From a virus: DNA of 59,503 bases. The number at the start of each line of letters is the position of its first letter. Within the stretch, counting starts at the first letter, position 1. The notes below the pieces were generated by a model. It saw nothing but the letters and a program-made list of their open reading frames with translations, was not told the origin of the DNA and did not search any database. A program made the position numbers and the translations under genes. The stretch is from positions 1-59,503 of IMG/VR virus record IMGVR_UViG_3300025430_000001; one strand, written 5' to 3'. Shown here one piece after another: positions 48,793 to 56,562 of this stretch.

Positions 48793-49308
48793 TTATTGCT
48801 CTGGAACGTACAGATTGTGGTCCTTGGTGATCTTTGGAGCCACCTGAGCGTCCTCGCGGCTGATCAAGCCACCCTTGCCCTTCGGGTCAAGCTGGCCTTC
48901 CTTCATGCGGACCTGAGCCCGTGCATTGCGAAGGTCACGAGCCTTGATGTCGTTCGTGATTTCTGCAGGGCGCTCACAGAGCACCATGCCGTCACGCTCG
49001 ATAGCGCCGACAGCGCCACGGGGCATCATGTCTGGGTGCCGCGAAGTATCGACCGGCTCCCAGCCCGAACGGGCCATCTTCTGCAGATATGCAGCGTCAA
49101 CATAGCCCATGACCGACTTGACTTTCCACTCATACGACCAGCCATCCGGTGGGATCGGCGTGGCAAACTTATCGGAACCTTCGTCAACCGTGGCGTTGTT
49201 GTGGTCGCGAAGTTCCGCGACACGACGTGCCGCGCGTTCAGCGGAAGTTTCTTCATGCAGCGCTGCCGGGCGCAATGACAAACGGCCTTCGTCTTTAATC
49301 GTCTTCAT
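48793..49308 (-). CDS. Head protein, 'GWSYEWKVKSVMG' type (171 aa)
   Basis: MKTIKDEGRLSLRPAALHEE then PDGWSYEWKVKSVMGYVDAA, LQKMARSGWEPV and GAIERDGMVLCERP. A widespread protein type located between scaffold and coat genes. ATG 49308 preferred over 49314 because AAGGA is 8 nt away only from the former. Role in capsid assembly inferred from position. Confidence 0.8.
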   Translation of the reverse strand: MKTIKDEGRLSLRPAALHEETSAERAARRVAELRDHNNATVDEGSDKFATPIPPDGWSYEWKVKSVMGYVDAAYLQKMARSGWEPVDTSRHPDMMPRGAVGAIERDGMVLCERPAEITNDIKARDLRNARAQVRMKEGQLDPKGKGGLISREDAQVAPKITKDHNLYVPEQ

Positions 49309-49323
49309 ATCCATATTCCTTTC

Positions 49324-50175
49324 TTAACCAGCCATCCGACCGGATTTTACGAGTGCGACTTTATTTTGGGCGTATTCTTTCGGCGTCATGCCCATGTCTT
49401 TTGCAGCTTCCTGCTCGGCACGGGACAGAGTGACGACGTTTGGACGACCCCCGGTGCCCGTTCCAGAACGGGACACAGGTGCGGCAGGCGGTGCAGATGC
49501 CCGACGGCCCGAGGTTGATTCCGAGGCTTCTGACATGGCTGCTTCCTGACGCACGGGCGTTTTATTGATGTTGAGGCGATTTTCGAGGAAGTTGAAGTAG
49601 TCTGGACTATCCGGCTGGATGCCATCATCGAGCGCGTCGAAGTGCGCCCTCTGCAAACGAGCTGCACGGCGCTCGTCATTGACCACATCTGGGTTGTTGC
49701 GAACCCATTCAGCCGACTTTGGCGTCAATTGTGATGCCAATGCCTCTACTTTGTTGGCTACGGGGGCTTTAATCTGCGCCTCGTAGTGCTTTTTTCCTTC
49801 AGTAATCTGCCGAAGGTTGTTTTCCGTCTGGTTGATGGCCATCAGGATGTCGGCTTGGGCGTCAGTGTCGCCGTTTGCCACCGCTTCGCGAAGATTTTCC
49901 TTTAAAATCTCCTTATTGCGGCCTTCCGTCTCAATTGCGGTGTTTAACATCCGCAAATCGCTGTCTGCCTTGTCGTTTGTAGCTACACGAGCCTGCTGTT
50001 CGGCACGTTGACGGGCAGCTTTCTCGGCTTCAAGCTCACGGCGAAGGGCTTCAATGCCATCATCGACCGTAATTTCGGGTTTTGTCTTGATAACAGGCTC
50101 TTCTGGAGCCTCCACGATGACAATGTCGTCCTCTGGGGCTGTTTCCAGCTCCAATTCTACCTGATTGTCTTCCAT
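49324..50175 (-). CDS. Scaffolding protein
   Basis: A 283-aa acidic, helical protein, MEDNQVELELETAPEDDIVI..., with a coiled-coil centre (EALRRELEAEKAARQRAEQQ), a flexible Ser/Ala/Pro-rich stretch and the C-terminal KDMGMTPKEYAQNKVALVKS motif, the usual coat-binding end of podovirus scaffolds. Acts inside the procapsid. GGAGA precedes the ATG. Confidence 0.85.
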   Translation of the reverse strand: MEDNQVELELETAPEDDIVIVEAPEEPVIKTKPEITVDDGIEALRRELEAEKAARQRAEQQARVATNDKADSDLRMLNTAIETEGRNKEILKENLREAVANGDTDAQADILMAINQTENNLRQITEGKKHYEAQIKAPVANKVEALASQLTPKSAEWVRNNPDVVNDERRAARLQRAHFDALDDGIQPDSPDYFNFLENRLNINKTPVRQEAAMSEASESTSGRRASAPPAAPVSRSGTGTGGRPNVVTLSRAEQEAAKDMGMTPKEYAQNKVALVKSGRMAG

Positions 50176-50185
50176 TTTTATCTCC

Positions 50186-50578
50186 TTACCACACTGAATC
50201 TGGGTGCTTTACGCGTCCACGGATCACAACATCGTCCATGAGACGGCAAGGCTGGCCATTAATGGCAACAGACCAACCATCAGATGGGCGAAACACAACC
50301 CAATCGCCTACATTGACGTCCGCATCCTTAAACCAACGACCGGTTTCGTCTTCAAAGGCAGACGGCCCCTTCTTCACAACAAGGCCAACCTTGCCCTGAT
50401 ACTTGTCTTGCTCAGTCGTTTCGTCCGCCAAAATGATGCCGGACTTGGTTTTGTTGGGACGAATGTAGATTGCGACGAGGATGTTGTTGTTAAACACTTC
50501 GACTTCGTTGAGATCGCCGAGGCTGGCCAACAAATCTTCCTTAAAATTGTCAGCATGTGTCATCTTCATAGGAGGCAT
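50186..50578 (-). CDS. GroES-like co-chaperonin
   Basis: A 130-aa protein: VFNNNILVAIYIRPNKTKSG then IILADETTEQDKYQGKVGLV and VNVGDWVVFRPSDGW. The mobile-loop motif SGIILADE and the beta-barrel strands match Cpn10/GroES. No GroEL gene is present, so it would pair with the host GroEL, probably to fold the coat, as T4 gp31 does. Coupled by TAATG to the next upstream gene. Confidence 0.88.
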   Translation of the reverse strand: MPPMKMTHADNFKEDLLASLGDLNEVEVFNNNILVAIYIRPNKTKSGIILADETTEQDKYQGKVGLVVKKGPSAFEDETGRWFKDADVNVGDWVVFRPSDGWSVAINGQPCRLMDDVVIRGRVKHPDSVW

Positions 50579-50775
50579 TAGAATTTCTCCGCACTGGTTT
50601 GAGCGATATCAAACATTTCCTGAACCGCGTGGAAGGCCTGAACCATGCCCACGTATTTTTGGTATGTTGCATAATCGGCCACGTACCCCGTGGAGATGTA
50701 GCTAACGATCTTCTTCTCTTCTTCGTCGATTAACTTTCGCAATTCGTTTGCGAATTTCGCTGCTGTAGTTTGCAT
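50578..50775 (-). CDS. Small helical head protein (65 aa)
   Basis: MQTTAAKFANELRKLIDEEE then KKIVSYISTGYVADYATYQK and VGMVQAFHAVQEMFDIA. Short helical proteins of this type lie beside GroES-like or portal genes in other phages. AGAGGG lies just upstream of ATG 50775; the longer frame runs through the hairpin region. Confidence 0.75.
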   Translation of the reverse strand: MQTTAAKFANELRKLIDEEEKKIVSYISTGYVADYATYQKYVGMVQAFHAVQEMFDIAQTSAEKF

Positions 50776-50804
50776 ATTGCCCTCTTTAACCCCTTGTAAT
50801 GATA

Positions 50805-50841
50805 GACCGGACGCCCCAAGGGGCTGGAAAGGCGTCCGGTC
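50805..50841. repeat. Long hairpins upstream of the head operon segment
   Basis: GACCGGACGCC (50805-50815) pairs perfectly with GGCGTCCGGTC (50831-50841); a second smaller hairpin, GGGCGG/CCGCCC, lies at 50853-50873. No T run follows on the minus strand. They sit in the only gap (50776-50881) between the GGR-rich gene and the 65-aa gene, so they may act as a partial terminator, an mRNA stabiliser or a processing site. Confidence 0.6.
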
Positions 50842-50881
50842 CTCTCTCATCCGGGCGGTTGCGAACCCCGCCCAGAGAAAC

Positions 50882-52534
50882 TTATTTGCCGCGTGGCTTT
50901 AGGCCGTAGGCTTCGATCTTTTCGAGCCGTGCATTCCCGCCGCCTGCGCCGCTATCAATCGGATAGCCGGTACGGCCACCAGACTTGCGAGGCATTGGGT
51001 AACCCATAGGCTGCTGCATAGGCTGGCCCATCATTGGCTGCTGCTGCATCATTGGCTGCATGCCACCGGCATTACCCAACGAACCACCGACCATCTTGCC
51101 GGTACGACCACCGGTAGCACGGGGCATCTGCGGAGGCATCTGCGGAGGCATCTGAGGAGCGCCGCCTGCCATCTGCGGAGGTGGAACAGGAACGCCCATA
51201 GGAGGCTTTGGTGGCATCACAGGAGCATTAGGCATGTTGGCTTGATCCTGACCGCCGCGAGGTGCCATCACGATGTTGATCGTGGTGGTGCCCTTGGTAC
51301 GGCCACCCTTGGCATGCTGAGCGCGGCCACCCTTTGCATAGATCATGTTAGGATCGGTGTTGCCGTAATAATCGCCGATATCGCTCAAAGCGGCACCCAA
51401 AGCTTTTTCACGGCGATCTGGGGAGAACACACTTTGCGTTGGAGCAGCGCCTGTATTAGGTGTCCCACCGACACGAACAGGGGCATTCATTGCCGCACGT
51501 TGCGCGGGGTCCATCATGCCTTGGCTCATCATCCCCGTATCTGGAGTGCTGCGCATGATAGATGGCGAGGCTGCCGAACGGAGAGGAACGGCGGCTGGCA
51601 TAACGCCACGGCTTGGACCCTGCGCTGCCAATGCAGCCTGACGATCCTGCGGTTTCATTGCAGCAATTTGATCAGGAGTTGCCTTATCAAGATCACTCCA
51701 ACCCGTCAGAAAGTTATAGTTTGCCATTGGCATTACGGTATCGCTGACATCGCGGCCACCACCGGCACGAGCCTTGCGACCGCCGACAGCTCCGGGGTTC
51801 TTCTGTTTGGAGTTGCCAGAGAAGATGCCACCGCCGGAATACTTGCCGGTACGGGCCTCAGGCTTGACCATGCGCTTGATCAGCGCCTTGTCTTCGGCGA
51901 CGTCTGGGTGCTTGATCTTGCCGCCCTTCTTTTTGCCCTGCGTGGTAAGGTTTGTGTCGGGCATAAAGTTGTGCTTGTCTTCAGCGCCGTGATAGATCGG
52001 TGCGCCTGTTGCTGGTAGGCCACGACCCGGCATGCCACGAGGCTGCTCTGGGTTTTTGTTTAGATAGTCAGCAATTGCATCACCGCCATCGGCCCTCTTG
52101 GTCCGGCCACCCTTCTTCATAGCGCCAGAAGCCTTGCCCATGGCCTTGTTTTGATCGGAAACAGGATTGTTGCCAATCATGCCGCCGCCAAACTTATTGG
52201 TGCGACCGCCCTTCTTGAACGCGCCCTCATGCTTGATGCCTTCACGGACATCATTAGCCATGCGCACGTCGCGGTTGATCAGGTTGTCGGGGGTCAGCGC
52301 ACGGCCACCGGCCTTGCGGGGCTTGCGGTCGGCGCGTTTCATGGCGTCTGCGCCGATGACTTTGCCACCCTTCTTGTACAGGCGCTTTGTAAGCGGACGT
52401 GCGCCGGTCTTCACACCTGCATTTTCAGGAGCCGATGGCGTCCACGTCGAGCTATCGACCTTTTGCTGTGGGTCGTTCTTGGTAAGGCGCTGGGCCTTCG
52501 ACCGGCCACGGTCGTCTTTCTTGTATTCTTCCAT
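50882..52534 (-). CDS. GGR-repeat basic virion protein (550 aa)
   Basis: A low-complexity basic protein with about ten copies of a [K/R]xGG[R/K] motif, including LYKKGGKV, PRKAGGRA, FKKGGRT, MKKGGRT, KKKGGKI, YAKGGRA, HAKGGRT, PRATGGRT and PRKSGGRT, separated by Pro/Met/Gln-rich linkers (e.g. PPQMPPQMPPQMP near residue 455). It lies between the 1335-aa protein and the head genes. No known domain is visible. It might be a DNA-binding or scaffolding linker, or a substrate for Gly-Gly processing. GGAG 9 nt before ATG 52534 fixes the start. Confidence 0.75.
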   Translation of the reverse strand: MEEYKKDDRGRSKAQRLTKNDPQQKVDSSTWTPSAPENAGVKTGARPLTKRLYKKGGKVIGADAMKRADRKPRKAGGRALTPDNLINRDVRMANDVREGIKHEGAFKKGGRTNKFGGGMIGNNPVSDQNKAMGKASGAMKKGGRTKRADGGDAIADYLNKNPEQPRGMPGRGLPATGAPIYHGAEDKHNFMPDTNLTTQGKKKGGKIKHPDVAEDKALIKRMVKPEARTGKYSGGGIFSGNSKQKNPGAVGGRKARAGGGRDVSDTVMPMANYNFLTGWSDLDKATPDQIAAMKPQDRQAALAAQGPSRGVMPAAVPLRSAASPSIMRSTPDTGMMSQGMMDPAQRAAMNAPVRVGGTPNTGAAPTQSVFSPDRREKALGAALSDIGDYYGNTDPNMIYAKGGRAQHAKGGRTKGTTTINIVMAPRGGQDQANMPNAPVMPPKPPMGVPVPPPQMAGGAPQMPPQMPPQMPRATGGRTGKMVGGSLGNAGGMQPMMQQQPMMGQPMQQPMGYPMPRKSGGRTGYPIDSGAGGGNARLEKIEAYGLKPRGK

Positions 52535-52554
52535 AGTAACGTACTCCAAAGTTG

Positions 52555-55500
52555 TTAGCGGCGTCCCGCTTTGCTGCCAGTGGGTTGATAGTTTGACGCA
52601 GGCAACTTTGCGCCAAATTTCGAGATCACATGATCTGTCATCTGAGAGCCGACTGTGCGTCGGTAAACCTTGCCACCTTTCTTGAATGGCTGTTCAACCC
52701 ATTGAAATGTACCATCTGGCATCTGCTTCTGTACCATATGTGTCTTACCACCGCCGTTGCCATTGGTGGGCCTAGTTTGGTTCTGCATTCCCATTAAATC
52801 ATATTGAGCATGAGTAAACGCATCGGAAGGCGACATACCTTGATCGACATACTGCTTTTGTTGCCGATCAAGAATTTGCTGCTGGCTCTGGCCAAAGATG
52901 CCTGCAACATTATTCACAAGGCCCGATATAGGGTTGCTTGGCTCGTATGTCGATGGATTGATCGGCGGCAATGGCACGTTGGCAGGCGGTGCTGCTGCTA
53001 TCGGGGTAGTAGTTGGGGTAGGCGCAGGGGGGTTAACCGCTACCGGGGTAGCAGTTGCGGTCGCAGGCGTCGGCGTATACGGGGCGGCAGGCTGCACCAT
53101 TGGCACAGCTCCAGTTGCGGGTGTTCCGCCAAGATGTGTTGCGTCATCCGCAGTGGGCGTTGGCGTGTGCGGGAATGCTGGCTGGGTGATATCTTTTGGC
53201 TGTGCGGCAGCCAAAATCGATTCAAGGGGCGTTCCTGTTGCGGATGTAATAGGATTATTGTTGTCTGCCGTCGAAGGCGTTGGCGTATGCGGTGCCATTG
53301 GTTGCGTCGAAGAATCACCGCCGTAAAACGCGCCAGCTTGTGGCGGTTGCTGTCCAAAAGTTGTTGTCGCGCCAGTAGGACCAAACGCATTGATCAGAGC
53401 CGCCGTAGCGGCGCTTGCAGCACTTGGAGGCGCTTCGGCAGCAGTTGCCTGCGCGTTGGTCACGCCATTGTTGAGCACCGACATACGTTCGGCTTGAGCT
53501 TGCCGAGTTGCGGCGACATCGGCAGCGGACTTGTTAACCGCAGCCTCGTTTTCGCCTGAATGGAACCCAGCCCAGCTTGGGATCGGGCCTTGGCTGGCAA
53601 GCTTTTCAGCTTCGGACGGTGGAGCGCCCCGATCTTCAACGCTTGCTTCGGGAGCCGACTGCTCTGATTCGCCGCGACCGACAGCGTTTAGTGATTCGTG
53701 CTCGGTTGGGCCGCCATCATCAAACGCGTCACGGTGATGCCAAATACTGCCCTCTACCTTGCCACCCTTTTTATATGCACGGCGCACCGACCCGCCAGTG
53801 GATTCATGTTCTGGTTTTTTACCGTATCTTTGAATAGCAGGGGTATCAGCAGTAATATTTACTGGTCGAACATAAGACCCAGAGCGGACATCACCTAATC
53901 CAGATGCACCTTGCTGAGTTCCATGCCAAGAAGCGGCACGTTCATCGCCTTTTCCTGCCATTTTAAAAATTTCATCAACTGCTTGCGAATGATTTAATTC
54001 GCCTTGTGCATAGCGTTGCCAAATATCACGAGCCGCTTTTTGCATTTTTGGGCCTTTGTCACTAAACAAAGTACGGACACGCTCCCACGTTACAGATTGC
54101 ATTTCAGAAGGATGAACGCCTCGTGCCCAAGCTGCCTTGCGAACTGATTCTGCATGAATAGGATAATCGCCAATTGCTCCTGTAGAACCTGTTTTCTTTG
54201 GCGAATCTTCTTTAACCCAAGGCTCGTTTACACGTTCAAGATAAGCCTTGCCTTTTTTATCAGGGGACGTGCCAAAATTACGATGTACAGCTTTAGCCGC
54301 TGATCCATGAGGCAACAAATCACCTGCGGCAACAGCATGCGTATCAATAACGACGCCATTTGGATCATGTGGATTGGTAATCACATTGTAAAATTCACGA
54401 ACTTTGTGATTGTTACCAATTTGTTGATTAATGTTTTCAAGGCTTGGATTATGCCAAATGCTGATAGCTTTTTGAATTGGAAGATAAGAATTCCACGAGG
54501 ATGTATCGGGGGCCGACCCAGATTTGTTCATCATAGTCCCAATAAACTGACCGGTAGGGCTTACAGCATTATATTCAGTTGGGTTATGCGCCTCATCAAA
54601 CGCACGGGACCACATTGCAGCACGAGCCTCGCCATGCGGTCCTGCAAGAACTTCACGCAAAGTTTTTCCTTGGATGTCCGACCACTTGTGCGGCCCTGTT
54701 TCCTTTGTTCCCTTCATCTGTGGCAAACCTTTGCCGCCAGATCCGCCATTTTTAATCACATCTGACATGCCGTTTGTCCACGGCGTATCAAGATGGTGGT
54801 GCAAAATATCCATTAACCGTTCGGCCTGCGTAACATTTTTGTCCCAAGGGTTTTGGGGCGACAATACAGCCATAATTCCATGCGCTGCACGAGGCATAAT
54901 GTCGTGTTCATCTGCGTATGCATTACCAAGAGCGTGTGCCGCACGATACCAAAACCGACTTGTTTGCCGTTGTGCAGGTGGCGTTCGATCCCAAATTTCT
55001 AAAAGATTTTTGGTTTGGAAATCTGTTGCTCTTTTAATGGCTTCTTCGCCATCAACAACATTATATCCAGAAGCGGGATGATTGCGCCACATGCGAAGTG
55101 CGCTTGCTTCAAGGTTTTTCCTTGAATGCTGCTCTGGAGATATGTCTTGTCGTGCCTCACCCTCTTTAGGTGGGCCTTTATAGGCGGAGACGGTCTTCGG
55201 CATAAGAGCGGAAACCGTATTGGGGTTAGGTTGCCCCGGCGCTAACGTATCGCCAAAGTTTACTTCGCCTTTGTATCCGCCGCCTTGGCGGTGTGCTTCT
55301 TCGAGGAGTTCTCCAAGTCGAGCTTCCGCTTTGGTACGAAGAGAATCGTAGGCTTCCGATGTGGATGCTCGGGATGGTTCGCTGGTCGATGACCCAGATA
55401 TGCCATAATTTGTCCCATGTTCTGGAAATGAAATATTGGTAGGATAAGAGGACACATCATATTGCCCCTTAAGGTGTTTGTCTATGGCTTTTGCATGTTC

Positions 55501-56562
55501 AACGGTATCATCACCACCAGACCCGGCCATGATGTCCATGGTTCCACGGCCTAGATCGGTCGAATGGCCTTGGGCAAGACCTTGCGCATGCAAGCTCTTA
55601 TAAACCTCGTGGGCATGCTCCGGCGAAACATCAGCAGGCATGTGAACGCGCACCACACCAGCAGGGAAACTGCCTTCAAATGGATGCGCATGGGCACCCA
55701 TCATGGAATCCTGACGGAATAGGTGGCCCAAGCTATTTAAAGCTGGCCCAATGTGATCGGGATTATAGGGGTGAAAAGTGTAATTTGGGTTGCTGTCGCC
55801 TTCAAACCCGCCAAGGCCGGGGCGCACTTCGCCGGTATAGCCGGTTGCGCGTTGCCAAGGACTGATAAACTCGCCGATCATCTTGTTGGAAACAGCCTGT
55901 TTGGCCTGAGGATGCAACTGCTCCCATGACGCCTTTTGCTTGGGGTCATATGTCTTGCCGGGCGCAACCTCGAAGAAGCCGGACGGTGCCTGCTGCTGGG
56001 TTGCGGGTGCTGGCTTTACAGGGGCAACCATTGCGGGGTCTGTTACTGCCCCCTTTGTGGCGTATCCTTCTACGTCGCCGCCCTCGGCCTTGGTGATGTC
56101 TAAGTTTGATAACCCACGTTCAATTTTATCAGACATGGCTTTTAAAGCATTTAGCTTATGACCCATTGCATTACGGGCATGAAGCATAACTGGCAAATGT
56201 GGCTTACCCGTTTGCTTTGCAGCAGCCAAGCGATGATGACCATTTGAAAGCATAACACTAGGATCATGCTCATCATTATTTCTGTTATAGCGAAATGCTG
56301 TGGCTTCAACAGGTTCGGAAAAATCCATATTACGAGCAACATCGTCACTTACACGATGCGTTTCACCCGCCATACCAGAATGATCTATGGCATGAGTCGG
56401 AAGGTATTTTATCTGAGGAATTGACCCATTGTATTTTTGATTTGGTTCAAACTCATCCCGCCTTGGATCACCGACAGGGATCGCATCCCGCCCACCTGCC
56501 GCACGGTGTAACCCACGGATTACATGTACTGACTGTACCAGCTTGCGGAGCGCGTCATCCAT
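52555..56562 (-). CDS. Giant multidomain protein with ParB-like and HhH/DUF7178-like regions (1335 aa)
   Basis: Residues about 50-130 resemble a ParB/sulfiredoxin-type domain (VMLSNGHHRLAAAKQTGKPH). Residues about 290-380 are a separate globular region (HAHPFEGSFPAGVVRVHMPA). Residues about 500-850 carry AVLSPQNPWDKNV, NNHKVREFYNVITNP, VIDTHAVAAG and MQSVTWERVRTLF; this order resembles the HhH/DUF7178-like phage proteins, possibly a DNA-glycosylase-like fold. The C-terminal third is Pro/Thr-rich and holds the motifs AYKKGGKV and PFKKGGKV. Position between portal and head genes suggests a protein delivered with the DNA. Overlaps the portal gene by 8 nt. Confidence 0.75.
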   Translation of the reverse strand: MDDALRKLVQSVHVIRGLHRAAGGRDAIPVGDPRRDEFEPNQKYNGSIPQIKYLPTHAIDHSGMAGETHRVSDDVARNMDFSEPVEATAFRYNRNNDEHDPSVMLSNGHHRLAAAKQTGKPHLPVMLHARNAMGHKLNALKAMSDKIERGLSNLDITKAEGGDVEGYATKGAVTDPAMVAPVKPAPATQQQAPSGFFEVAPGKTYDPKQKASWEQLHPQAKQAVSNKMIGEFISPWQRATGYTGEVRPGLGGFEGDSNPNYTFHPYNPDHIGPALNSLGHLFRQDSMMGAHAHPFEGSFPAGVVRVHMPADVSPEHAHEVYKSLHAQGLAQGHSTDLGRGTMDIMAGSGGDDTVEHAKAIDKHLKGQYDVSSYPTNISFPEHGTNYGISGSSTSEPSRASTSEAYDSLRTKAEARLGELLEEAHRQGGGYKGEVNFGDTLAPGQPNPNTVSALMPKTVSAYKGPPKEGEARQDISPEQHSRKNLEASALRMWRNHPASGYNVVDGEEAIKRATDFQTKNLLEIWDRTPPAQRQTSRFWYRAAHALGNAYADEHDIMPRAAHGIMAVLSPQNPWDKNVTQAERLMDILHHHLDTPWTNGMSDVIKNGGSGGKGLPQMKGTKETGPHKWSDIQGKTLREVLAGPHGEARAAMWSRAFDEAHNPTEYNAVSPTGQFIGTMMNKSGSAPDTSSWNSYLPIQKAISIWHNPSLENINQQIGNNHKVREFYNVITNPHDPNGVVIDTHAVAAGDLLPHGSAAKAVHRNFGTSPDKKGKAYLERVNEPWVKEDSPKKTGSTGAIGDYPIHAESVRKAAWARGVHPSEMQSVTWERVRTLFSDKGPKMQKAARDIWQRYAQGELNHSQAVDEIFKMAGKGDERAASWHGTQQGASGLGDVRSGSYVRPVNITADTPAIQRYGKKPEHESTGGSVRRAYKKGGKVEGSIWHHRDAFDDGGPTEHESLNAVGRGESEQSAPEASVEDRGAPPSEAEKLASQGPIPSWAGFHSGENEAAVNKSAADVAATRQAQAERMSVLNNGVTNAQATAAEAPPSAASAATAALINAFGPTGATTTFGQQPPQAGAFYGGDSSTQPMAPHTPTPSTADNNNPITSATGTPLESILAAAQPKDITQPAFPHTPTPTADDATHLGGTPATGAVPMVQPAAPYTPTPATATATPVAVNPPAPTPTTTPIAAAPPANVPLPPINPSTYEPSNPISGLVNNVAGIFGQSQQQILDRQQKQYVDQGMSPSDAFTHAQYDLMGMQNQTRPTNGNGGGKTHMVQKQMPDGTFQWVEQPFKKGGKVYRRTVGSQMTDHVISKFGAKLPASNYQPTGSKAGRR

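Noticed and set aside
50204-50581. Plus-strand 125-aa frame over the GroES-like gene
   Set aside because: It is antisense to a recognised family and lacks a promoter or ribosome site.
51242-52018. Plus-strand 258-aa open frame in the GGR-rich gene
   Set aside because: Long antisense frames are expected opposite low-complexity GC-rich genes; the protein is Cys/His/Arg-rich without domains.
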